6,448 nt of DNA from Thiomonas sp. (GTDB lineage: Bacteria; Pseudomonadota; Gammaproteobacteria; Burkholderiales; Burkholderiaceae), in the NCBI GenBank assembly GCA_027443745.1, contig DAIAZB010000633.1:1-6448 (forward strand). The letters run 5' to 3'. This document shows, in pieces, positions 1 to 5,507 of the stretch (the stretch's first letter is position 1; each line of letters opens with the position of its first letter). Made by a program: the position numbers and the translations under genes. The notes below the pieces were generated by a model. That model had not been told where the DNA came from. It saw nothing but the letters and a program-made list of their open reading frames with translations, and searched no databases.

Positions 1-1121
1 TCGCCGTCGGCCAGTCCACCGGTGATCTCGACCTCGGTCCCGCCGCGCATGCCGGGCACCACATGCACCAGGCGCAGCCGGTCGCCTTCCACCCGGTAGG
101 CCGCCCAGCGCGCTCCGTCGCGGAACAGCGCGCTGGCGGGCGCTTTCAGCACGTTGGCCTTGCGTGCCACCTCGAAGGCCACTTCGACCCGGTAGCCGTC
201 GCCCAGCCGCGCCCACTGCGCATGCGGCGTCAGGATGTCCAGCCACACCTGGGTGCGCTGTTCCTCCACGCCCAGCGCGGAGATCTTGGTGTAGCCGCCC
301 GGCTCGATGCGCGCCACGCGCGCGGCCAACGCACCCTCGCCGCCCCAGCGCAGCACCTGCGCGGGCGTGCCCGGATGCAGCAGGGTGGCCTGTTGCGACA
401 AGGCCTGCACCATCACCTGCAACTGTCCGAGATCGCCCAGTTCCAGCAGCGGCTGGCCGGCCCGCACCGGCGTGGCGCTCTGCTGGTAGCGATGCAGCAC
501 CACGCCATCGATCGGCGAGAGCACCGGCACCACCTGGCCGCCAGCCAGGCCCTGGCCGGCGAGCAGCGCCGCCAGCGCGGCGCGCTGCTGGTCGGCGGCG
601 CGGTAGTCAGCGGCAGCGGCGGATGCCGCGGCCTGCGCGCGTGACACCTGCGCTTCGGCAGCATCCAGCGCCGACACGCTGATCGCGCCGGCGGCACCCA
701 GCTTGCGCATGCGCGCTACGTCGCGCGCGGCGAGGCCGGCGTCGGCCTGGGCCGCCGCCTGGCGTTGGCGGGCCGCCTGCATGGCGGCCTGCGCGGCCCG
801 TTCCTCGGCCAGCAGGCGCGCGCGGTTGGCCGGGTCCAGCAGTTGCGCGCGCAAGGGCTCGATCTGCGCCAGCTCCTGGCCTGCCTTCACCGGGTCGCCC
901 TGCAGCAGGGCGATGCGGCGCAGGGTGCCGGCGATCGGCGCGGCCACCACCCAGCGGCGGGCCAGCTCGGTGCGGCCTTCCTCCTCGAAGCGCTGCACCA
1001 GTTCGCCGCGCTGCACGCGCACCACGTCCAGTGGGCGCGGCGCAGGCTGCAGCGCCCACCACGCGACAGCGGCGGCGGCGATGGCGACAGCGGCGTAGGC
1101 GATGCGGCGGCTCGTCTTCAT
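1..1121 (-). CDS. HlyD/MacA-type periplasmic adaptor of an ABC exporter (3' end outside window)
   Basis: This is a membrane fusion (adaptor) protein that would link the inner-membrane ABC transporter encoded just upstream to an outer-membrane TolC-type channel. 373 codons are visible with no stop, so the C-terminus is missing. Residues 6-24 form one hydrophobic N-terminal anchor (AYAAVAIAAAAVAWWAL). Residues about 57-90 and 197-236 are the two halves of a biotinyl-lipoyl domain (APIAGTL...GDPVKAGQ and SPIDGVV...PVRAGQPLLEL). Between them, about 95-190, lies an Ala/Gln/Arg-rich helical hairpin typical of the coiled coil that meets TolC. Residues about 235-320 fit the beta-barrel domain, and the remainder begins the membrane-proximal domain. 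The ATG at 1121 is supported by a GGGAG Shine-Dalgarno (1136-1132) that runs up to the permease stop, 7 nt before the start, so translation is probably coupled. The family assignment is firm; the exported substrate cannot be read from the sequence. Confidence 0.93.
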   Translation of the reverse strand, partial: MKTSRRIAYAAVAIAAAAVAWWALQPAPRPLDVVRVQRGELVQRFEEEGRTELARRWVVAAPIAGTLRRIALLQGDPVKAGQELAQIEPLRAQLLDPANRARLLAEERAAQAAMQAARQRQAAAQADAGLAARDVARMRKLGAAGAISVSALDAAEAQVSRAQAAASAAAADYRAADQQRAALAALLAGQGLAGGQVVPVLSPIDGVVLHRYQQSATPVRAGQPLLELGDLGQLQVMVQALSQQATLLHPGTPAQVLRWGGEGALAARVARIEPGGYTKISALGVEEQRTQVWLDILTPHAQWARLGDGYRVEVAFEVARKANVLKAPASALFRDGARWAAYRVEGDRLRLVHVVPGMRGGTEVEITGGLADG

Positions 1122-1128
1122 GATCGGC

Positions 1129-3495
1129 TCACTCCCGCGTCTTCAGCACGGCGACCAGGTCCAGCCGGGCGATGCGGCGGTAGACCAGCAGCGCCGAGAG
1201 CGTGCTGGCGCCCAGCACGGTGAGCGCGGCAAAAGCGTAGGTTGCGGTGGTCAGCTGCACCGGCACGCGGAACAGCTCGGACTGGAAGCCCAGCGCCATC
1301 AGCCAGCACAGCAGCCAGCCGGCGGCCAGGCCGAACGGCAGCGACGCCGCCACCAGCAGCCCGAGCTGGCCCAGCAGCAGGGCGCCCACCTCGCCGCGCG
1401 TCATGCCCAGCACGCGCAGGCTGGCCAGCTCGCGCCCGCGCTCGGACAGGCTGATGCGCGCGGCGTTGTACACCACGCCGAAATTGATCACCGCGCCCAG
1501 CAGCGCCGCCACCAGGGTGAACACCAGCAGGCTCTCGCCCATGGTGGCGTAGAAGCTGCGCACCGAGGCTAGCCGCGAGGCGATGCCAGCCACCCAGGGC
1601 CGCCGGTCCAGCCGTGCGTAGACGTCCGGCGCGGCGCCCGGCATCACGCCGAGCAGTGCGCCGGAGACCACGTCGCCGTCGCCCACCAGGCGGTCCAGCG
1701 CGTCCAGCTCCATGTAGCCGCGCGCGCCGATGTATTCGTGCACGAAGCCGGCCACCGGCACCTCGCGCAGGCGGCGGTGGCCTTCCAGCGCCTGCACTTC
1801 CACGCGGTCGCCGGGCTTCAGGTCCAGCATCTGCTGCAGGTAGTCGGTGAGCAGCACGCCGTCGCCCTGCGGCTGTACCGGGCGCAGCCGTGCGTCGATC
1901 GGCCGGCGCAGGCGCGCCCCGGCCGGCACGCCCTCGATGCTGGTGCGGTAGGAGCGCAGCCCGTGCACCAGCCGCACCGGTACCGAGCGGAGCGGCTCGG
2001 CCTCGCGCACGCCGGGCAGCGCCGCCAGCTCGAACACCGCACGGCGCGGCGCCGGCTCGACGAAGCTCACCTCGATGTCGTGGGTCTGCGCGATGCTGAG
2101 CTGCACGTCCACCATGTGCTCCACCGAATCGCCCTGGAAGCGGCCCACCATCATCACCGCGCAGGCCATGGCCAGGCCGGCCACGGTGAACAGCGCGCGG
2201 CCCGGGCGGCGCTCCAGGTCGCGCAGTGCGATGCGCGCGGCGGGCGACAGCCAGCGCTGGAAGCCCAGCCGTTCCAGCAGGGTCGGTCCGAAGCGGGTCG
2301 GTGCGGGCGCGCGCATGGCCTCGGCCGGCGGCAGCGCGGCGGCGGCGCGCAGCGCCATCAACGCGCCGCCGCTGGCGGCAGCCAAGCTCACGGCCAGGCC
2401 CAGCCCGACGGCGCGCGTGCTCAGCCGGTAGGCCAGGAACGGAAAGCGGTAGATCTCCTGGTACACGTGGGCCAGCCAGCGCCCCAGTTCCGCGCCCAGC
2501 ACGATACCCAGCAGCGCGCCACCCAGCGCGATCCACGCGGCCATGCCCAGGTAGTGGCCCGCCAACGTGCGGTTGCCGTAGCCGAAGGCCTTCAGCACGC
2601 CGATCTGTTCGCGTTGCGTGCCGAGCAGGCGCATCAGCACCACGTGCATCAGGAACGCCGCCACGCCGAGGAAGATGGCCGGGAACAGCGTGGCCATGGT
2701 GCGCAACTGGCGCATTTCTTCTTCCAGGTAGCGCGCCGAGGTCTGCTCGTGGCGGCCATAGGCGCCCACGCCACCGTAGCGCGCCAGCAACGCGTCGACG
2801 TCGGCGGTCACTGCCGCCAGCCGCGCACCGGGCAGCAGACGGAAGGCCAGGTTGTCGAAGGCGCCGTCCATGGCCAGCGCTTTCTCCATCGCGTGGCGGT
2901 TCATCCACAGCACGGCATAGCGGCGGAAGTCCGGGAACACGGCGCCGGGCGGGCTCTGGTAGACGTACTCCGGCGAGGTGCCGACACCGACGATGCGCAC
3001 CGTGCGCGCGTGCCCGCGCAGCACCATGCGCAGGCTGTCGCCGGGACGCAGGCCGTGGGCCTGGGCAAAGGCCTCGCCCAGCACGATCTCGCCCTCGGCG
3101 TCCGGGTCGGGCAGGCGACCGCTGGTCAGATGCACGCGGTTGAGCAGCGGCTGGCCGCCGCGGATCGGCAGCGATACCACCTCGCTGCGCGCCGGTTCGC
3201 CGAAGCCCGGTACCTCCAGCGTGGCCATCGCCAGCAGGCGTGGCTGCACCGCCTGCACGCCGGGGATCGCCTCCAGTTGCGGGAGCAGGGTGTCGGGTGC
3301 GCGCTTGAGCGGCGCCCACAGGTCGGCCAAGGCGCCTTCCTGATAGAACAATGCGCGGGTGGATTCCAGCGATTCCAGCGTGGACCGCGACATCACCAGG
3401 GTGGCCACGCCGCCGGCGATCACCCAGGCGATCGCCAGCGCCTGCGCCCGCAGGTGCCACAGGTCGCGCAGCCCCTTGCGGGTGAGCGCGCTCAC
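1129..3495 (-). CDS. ABC exporter permease with two FtsX domains
   Basis: This is a 788-residue inner-membrane permease of the MacB/LolCE/YbbP-like superfamily (type VII ABC fold). I see eight membrane segments: about 18-36, 268-290, 314-336, 361-381, 434-452, 654-674, 704-733 and 749-771. Large extracytoplasmic domains follow segment 1 (about 40-265) and segment 5 (about 453-650). FtsX-type cores are at 265-395 and 650-785, each with the cytoplasmic coupling pattern ([19 protein letters not shown] at 292-310; [20 protein letters not shown] at 684-703). I chose the GTG at 3495 because AAGGAG lies 8 nt upstream (3509-3504) and it overlaps the ATPase stop as GTGA; reading further upstream in frame adds 72 Arg/His-rich residues that are ATPase shadow. 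The stretch [18 protein letters not shown] after helix 1 is characteristic of permeases paired with HlyD adaptors. With two FtsX domains it can work as a monomer, unlike the one-domain, dimeric DevC or MacB. Substrate unknown. Confidence 0.93.
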   Translation of the reverse strand: MSALTRKGLRDLWHLRAQALAIAWVIAGGVATLVMSRSTLESLESTRALFYQEGALADLWAPLKRAPDTLLPQLEAIPGVQAVQPRLLAMATLEVPGFGEPARSEVVSLPIRGGQPLLNRVHLTSGRLPDPDAEGEIVLGEAFAQAHGLRPGDSLRMVLRGHARTVRIVGVGTSPEYVYQSPPGAVFPDFRRYAVLWMNRHAMEKALAMDGAFDNLAFRLLPGARLAAVTADVDALLARYGGVGAYGRHEQTSARYLEEEMRQLRTMATLFPAIFLGVAAFLMHVVLMRLLGTQREQIGVLKAFGYGNRTLAGHYLGMAAWIALGGALLGIVLGAELGRWLAHVYQEIYRFPFLAYRLSTRAVGLGLAVSLAAASGGALMALRAAAALPPAEAMRAPAPTRFGPTLLERLGFQRWLSPAARIALRDLERRPGRALFTVAGLAMACAVMMVGRFQGDSVEHMVDVQLSIAQTHDIEVSFVEPAPRRAVFELAALPGVREAEPLRSVPVRLVHGLRSYRTSIEGVPAGARLRRPIDARLRPVQPQGDGVLLTDYLQQMLDLKPGDRVEVQALEGHRRLREVPVAGFVHEYIGARGYMELDALDRLVGDGDVVSGALLGVMPGAAPDVYARLDRRPWVAGIASRLASVRSFYATMGESLLVFTLVAALLGAVINFGVVYNAARISLSERGRELASLRVLGMTRGEVGALLLGQLGLLVAASLPFGLAAGWLLCWLMALGFQSELFRVPVQLTTATYAFAALTVLGASTLSALLVYRRIARLDLVAVLKTRE

Positions 3496-4223
3496 CAGCT
3501 CAGCTCCTTCGCGGGCACGCGGCGGGGTGGACGCTCCTCGCGCACGATGCGACCGTCGCCCAGGTACAGCACGCGGTGGGCCATCGCGGCGATGCCGGCG
3601 TTGTGGGTGATCACCACGGTGGTGGTGCCCAACTGCGTGTTCACCTGCTCCAGCGCCTCCAGCACGCGCACGCCGGTGGCCGAGTCCAGCGCGCCGGTGG
3701 GTTCGTCGCACAGCAGCACCGCGGGGCGCTTGGCGATGGCGCGGGCAATCGCCACGCGCTGCTGCTCGCCGCCGGACATCTGCGCCGGGAAGTGGTCCAT
3801 GCGGTCGTCCAGGCCGACCCGCGCCAGCGCCTCCTCCGGTGGCATCGGGTGCTCGGCCAGCTCGGTGACGATCGCCACGTTCTCCCGCGCGGTGAGGCTG
3901 GGGATCAGGTTGTAGAACTGGAACACGAAACCCACGTGCTCGCGGCGGAAGCGGGTGAGCGCGCGGTCGTCGGCGCCGGTGAGCCGGTGGTCCACGTACC
4001 AGACATCGCCGCCGGTGGGCGCGTCCAGCCCGCCGAGGATGTTGAGCAGGGTGGACTTGCCGCTGCCGGAGGGGCCGAGCAGCACCACGAACTCGCCGGG
4101 AAACAGCTCCAGGTCCACGCCGCGCAAGGCATGCACTTCCACCTCGCCCATGCGATAGACCTTGGTCAGGCCGTGCGCCCGGAATACCGGCGCAGGTGAG
4201 GATGGGGATGACGGTGGCGGCAT
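3492..4223 (-). CDS. ABC exporter ATP-binding protein (MacB/LolD/FtsE-like)
   Basis: This 243-residue cytoplasmic ATPase powers the FtsX-type permease encoded next to it. All nucleotide-binding motifs are intact: Walker A GPSGSGKS (50-57), Q-loop Q102 in FQFYNLIP, signature MSGGEQQ (149-155), Walker B VLLCDEP (169-175), D-loop GALD (177-180) and H-loop H207 in VITHN. The FQFYNLIP motif and the DEPTGALD motif are hallmarks of the LolD/MacB/FtsE branch, whose members mostly extrude or shear lipids, lipoproteins or peptides rather than import solutes. The signature starts with Met instead of the usual Leu, a mild change also tolerated in this group. The ATG at 4223 gives a short Pro/Ser-rich leader of 12 residues before the fold; no good Shine-Dalgarno precedes it (only GGGA about 9 nt away), so initiation may be weak or coupled to upstream translation. 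The open frame extends upstream to about 4991, but through the cytochrome gene in another frame and is not coding. The stop overlaps the permease start by 4 nt. Confidence 0.94.
   Translation of the reverse strand: MPPPSSPSSPAPVFRAHGLTKVYRMGEVEVHALRGVDLELFPGEFVVLLGPSGSGKSTLLNILGGLDAPTGGDVWYVDHRLTGADDRALTRFRREHVGFVFQFYNLIPSLTARENVAIVTELAEHPMPPEEALARVGLDDRMDHFPAQMSGGEQQRVAIARAIAKRPAVLLCDEPTGALDSATGVRVLEALEQVNTQLGTTTVVITHNAGIAAMAHRVLYLGDGRIVREERPPRRVPAKELSW
3504..3509 (-). promoter_or_regulatory. Shine-Dalgarno deciding the permease GTG start
   Basis: AAGGAG, 8 nt before the GTG at 3495, lies inside the last codons of the ATPase gene. Together with the GTGA stop-start overlap it fixes the permease start and implies translational coupling, which would keep the ATPase and permease in step. 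Confidence 0.8.
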
Positions 4224-4264
4224 GCGGGCGGTCCCGGTTCGAACTGGATACCGTGCAAGCGCGT

Positions 4265-4291
4265 CCGCGTCCGGCCGTCCGGTGGACGCGG
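4265..4291 (-). repeat. Perfect 8-bp inverted repeat after the cytochrome gene (possible terminator or attenuator)
   Basis: The arms CCGCGTCC and GGACGCGG are exact complements separated by an 11-nt loop, starting 7 nt after the cytochrome b561 stop codon. A GC-rich hairpin at this place suits transcript ending or 3'-end protection. No run of T follows on the minus strand (the next bases are ACGCGCTTGC), so it is not a canonical intrinsic terminator and read-through into the ABC genes is plausible. The loop itself is GC-rich and could pair in other ways. In DNA of this GC content, short perfect repeats also arise by chance. Confidence 0.45.
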
Positions 4292-4297
4292 CAGCCG

Positions 4298-4840
4298 TCA
4301 CAGCATCCTTTTCAGGGTGTTGTCCCGTCGCACGATGTGATGCCACAGGGCCGCGGCCACGTGCAGCGCGATGAGGCCATAGAGGACGTTGCCGAGCACT
4401 TCGTGCAACTCCCCGATCAGTTCTTTTGCCTGCGGGTCCGGCTGGACCAGCGCGGGAAGCTGCCAGCCCAGCCAGGGCAGCGTCAGCGACTCTCCGTCGT
4501 AGCCCAGTTGCAACCAGCCCAGCAGCGGCACCGCCAGCAGGAACGCATACAGCGCCAGATGCACGAGGCGTGCGGTCAGCGCGGTGAACCTGTCGGGCGT
4601 CGGGATAATCGGTGGCACCCGCGTGCGGATTCGCAGCAGGATGCGCGGTATCAGCAGCAGCAACACGGCCAGGCCGGCCGCGTAATGCCATGACATCGCC
4701 GAGACGTTCGACACGGCGCTGCCGCCTTCGCCTTCGTGCTCTTCGGCGTCGGCCAGGAGGGCTGCCGCCAGGACGGCGACGACGGTCAGCCAGTGAATGA
4801 TCCTGAGGCTCAGGGGGTAGCGCGTGCTGGGTATCGACAT
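4298..4840 (-). CDS. Cytochrome b561 (CybB family), four-helix membrane diheme protein
   Basis: This 180-residue inner-membrane protein belongs to the prokaryotic cytochrome b561 family. E. coli CybB in this family oxidises superoxide and passes the electron to ubiquinone; that activity is known for the family, not shown here. The four helices lie at about 12-30, 51-70, 91-110 and 146-169. Histidines are at the expected heme-ligand sites: H16 (RIIHWLT), H52 (WHYAAGL), H94 (LVHLALY), and H146/H160 in the last helix ([16 protein letters not shown]). The C-terminus ([17 protein letters not shown]) closely follows the family ending. An acidic, His-containing stretch ([10 protein letters not shown], 31-40) lies in the first periplasmic loop. 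I chose the ATG at 4840 because GGAG sits 7 nt upstream (4851-4848) and helix 1 follows at normal distance; a GTG 17 codons further upstream (4891) falls at the predicted transcription start and is unlikely. An FNR-type box lies 84 nt upstream. Confidence 0.93.
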   Translation of the reverse strand: MSIPSTRYPLSLRIIHWLTVVAVLAAALLADAEEHEGEGGSAVSNVSAMSWHYAAGLAVLLLLIPRILLRIRTRVPPIIPTPDRFTALTARLVHLALYAFLLAVPLLGWLQLGYDGESLTLPWLGWQLPALVQPDPQAKELIGELHEVLGNVLYGLIALHVAAALWHHIVRRDNTLKRML

Positions 4841-4862
4841 GGCATGGCTCCGGGTGAACGAC

Positions 4863-4887
4863 GGCCGCGCGAGTGAGCGGCGCGGCC
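4863..4887 (-). repeat. Perfect hairpin in the predicted 5' leader of the cytochrome b561 mRNA
   Basis: The arms GGCCGCGC and GCGCGGCC are exact complements with a 9-nt loop (CGCTCACTC on the minus strand). The hairpin lies 11 nt upstream of the Shine-Dalgarno at 4851-4848, and starts only 2-3 nt after the transcription start that would be expected from the FNR-type box. A stem at the very 5' end of an mRNA commonly protects it from decay, so that is a possible role here. It could instead be a regulator-binding palindrome or chance in GC-rich DNA. Confidence 0.45.
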
Positions 4888-4923
4888 ACACCTTCCATGC
4901 TCGGTGGCCGACCGGCAGGGGCG

Positions 4924-4937
4924 TTGATCCAGGTCAA
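4924..4937 (-). promoter_or_regulatory. FNR/ANR/DNR-type operator upstream of cytochrome b561
   Basis: On the minus strand the site reads TTGACCTGGATCAA, one mismatch from the consensus TTGAT-N4-ATCAA (TTGAT and GTCAA half-sites on the plus strand). CRP/FNR-family regulators that sense oxygen (FNR, ANR) or nitric oxide (DNR) bind such sites. If it acts at -41.5, transcription would start near 4889. The -10 there is poor: GAGCAT at 4902-4897 is the best match. A position just upstream of a respiratory-type cytochrome supports function, but the -10 makes the promoter less certain than the one before the stress gene. Confidence 0.65.
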
Positions 4938-4963
4938 CAGAACCGCGGCGCGGTGACGGGCGC

Positions 4964-4998
4964 CGGCCCGGATGCAGGCGGTCCGGGGCACCGGGCCG
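4964..4998 (-). repeat. Inverted repeat after the universal stress gene (weak terminator candidate)
   Basis: CGGCCCGG and CCGGGCCG are exact 8-nt complements separated by 19 nt, beginning 9 nt after the stress-protein stop. A shorter pairing with one mismatch (CGGCCCGG with CCGGACCG) is also possible. There is no T run. The location fits a 3'-end hairpin, but the long loop and high GC content make chance likely. Confidence 0.25.
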
Positions 4999-5007
4999 TT
5001 GCACGCC

Positions 5008-5421
5008 TCAACGCACCACCAGCACCGGCACGCTCGAGCCGGACAGCACCTTGACCACCACCGAACCGAGGAACAGGTTCTTCAGCGCGGTGCGACCATG
5101 CGAACCCATCACGATCAGGTCGTAGCGGCCGCGACGCGCAAACCGCGCGATCTCGATGCCGGGGTCGCCGACCAGCAGGCGCTCGTCGAACACATGCCCC
5201 GCCTTGGCCAGCACGCGCCTGGCAGGTTTCAGTGCAGCGCTGCCGTTGTCGCGGTGGAAGCGCTCCACGCTGTCGGCATCCAGCCGCCCGGCGATCGACT
5301 GGCGCAGCGGCGGGTCCACGTTGAGCAAGGTCACGGCGGCATCGGTTGGCCAATGCCTGGTCAGGTAGCGGGCAGCACGCGCACTGCAGGTGCTTCCGTC
5401 GACGGGCAGCAGGATCTTCAT
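5008..5421 (-). CDS. Universal stress protein, single UspA domain
   Basis: This 137-residue cytoplasmic protein has one complete Usp domain. It begins with the typical strand-loop [10 protein letters not shown] (Asp8 at the expected adenine-contact site) and ends with the nucleotide-binding signature G-2x-G-9x-G-S: G106, G109, G119 and S120 in [16 protein letters not shown], followed by the C-terminal strand VPVLVVR. Retention of the signature predicts the ATP-binding type. Such proteins usually dimerise and support survival under starvation, oxygen limitation or other stress; the molecular target is generally unknown. The ATG at 5421 is preceded by a strong purine tract (GAGGAGGAGG; AGGAGG at 5435-5430, 8 nt away), and longer readings of the frame run through the P-type ATPase gene and are not real. 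The promoter region carries an FNR-type box and a matching -10, so oxygen- or NO-responsive expression is likely. Length is normal for the family. Confidence 0.95.
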   Translation of the reverse strand: MKILLPVDGSTCSARAARYLTRHWPTDAAVTLLNVDPPLRQSIAGRLDADSVERFHRDNGSAALKPARRVLAKAGHVFDERLLVGDPGIEIARFARRGRYDLIVMGSHGRTALKNLFLGSVVVKVLSGSSVPVLVVR

Positions 5422-5457
5422 GCGGGCCTCCTCCTCGGACCGGGTTGCCGTGGCGCC

Positions 5458-5463
5458 ATCAGA
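5458..5463 (-). promoter_or_regulatory. Predicted -10 element of the usp promoter
   Basis: TCTGAT on the minus strand matches TATAAT at four of six places, including the first T, the A at position 5 and the last T. It would place the transcription start near 5451, about 30 nt before the usp ATG. The FNR-type box at 5486-5499 is then centred at -41.5, exactly the class II activator spacing. No good -35 hexamer is needed or seen. Confidence 0.6.
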
Positions 5464-5485
5464 GCGGGGCGACCGTGCGGGCGTG

Positions 5486-5499
5486 TTGACGTGCATCAA
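5486..5499 (-). promoter_or_regulatory. FNR/ANR/DNR-type operator upstream of usp
   Basis: The minus strand reads TTGATGCACGTCAA, one mismatch from TTGAT-N4-ATCAA. It lies 64 nt before the usp start and only 8 nt after the P-type ATPase stop, so it can only serve the downstream gene(s). The spacing to the TCTGAT -10 is that of a class II FNR-activated promoter. Anaerobic control of usp genes through such boxes is known in Pseudomonas (ANR) and E. coli (FNR). Confidence 0.75.
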
Positions 5500-5507
5500 G
5501 CCGTAGG

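Noticed and set aside
63..682. Overlapping plus-strand open frames at the left end
   Set aside because: They are antisense to the HlyD adaptor gene, whose lipoyl and coiled-coil features are evident, and their products are low-complexity Arg/Pro/His-rich strings.
1484..1497. TTGATCA resembling half of an FNR-type box
   Set aside because: The second half-site is absent and it lies inside the permease coding sequence, so there is no palindrome and no promoter context.
3361..3380. Short tandem repeat of GATTCCAGC
   Set aside because: Only two copies, encoding Leu-Glu-Ser twice in the permease (residues 40-45); it is in frame and part of a normal family segment.
1118..3460. A 780-codon open frame on the minus strand in another phase within the permease gene
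   Set aside because: Its translation is Arg/Gly/Ala/Pro-rich with no membrane pattern, while the overlapping frame encodes a clear FtsX-type permease. It is a high-GC shadow.
1738..3915. A 725-codon open frame on the plus strand
   Set aside because: It lies antisense to the permease and ATPase genes, whose motifs are intact. Its translation is His/Gln/Ala/Arg-rich with no recognisable domain, as expected from the antisense frame of very GC-rich coding DNA.
4224..4991. Upstream extension of the ABC ATPase frame to 4991
   Set aside because: It runs out of phase through the cytochrome b561 gene and its leader; the product there is Arg/Ala/Gly-rich with no family match, and the ATPase fold starts normally after 4223.
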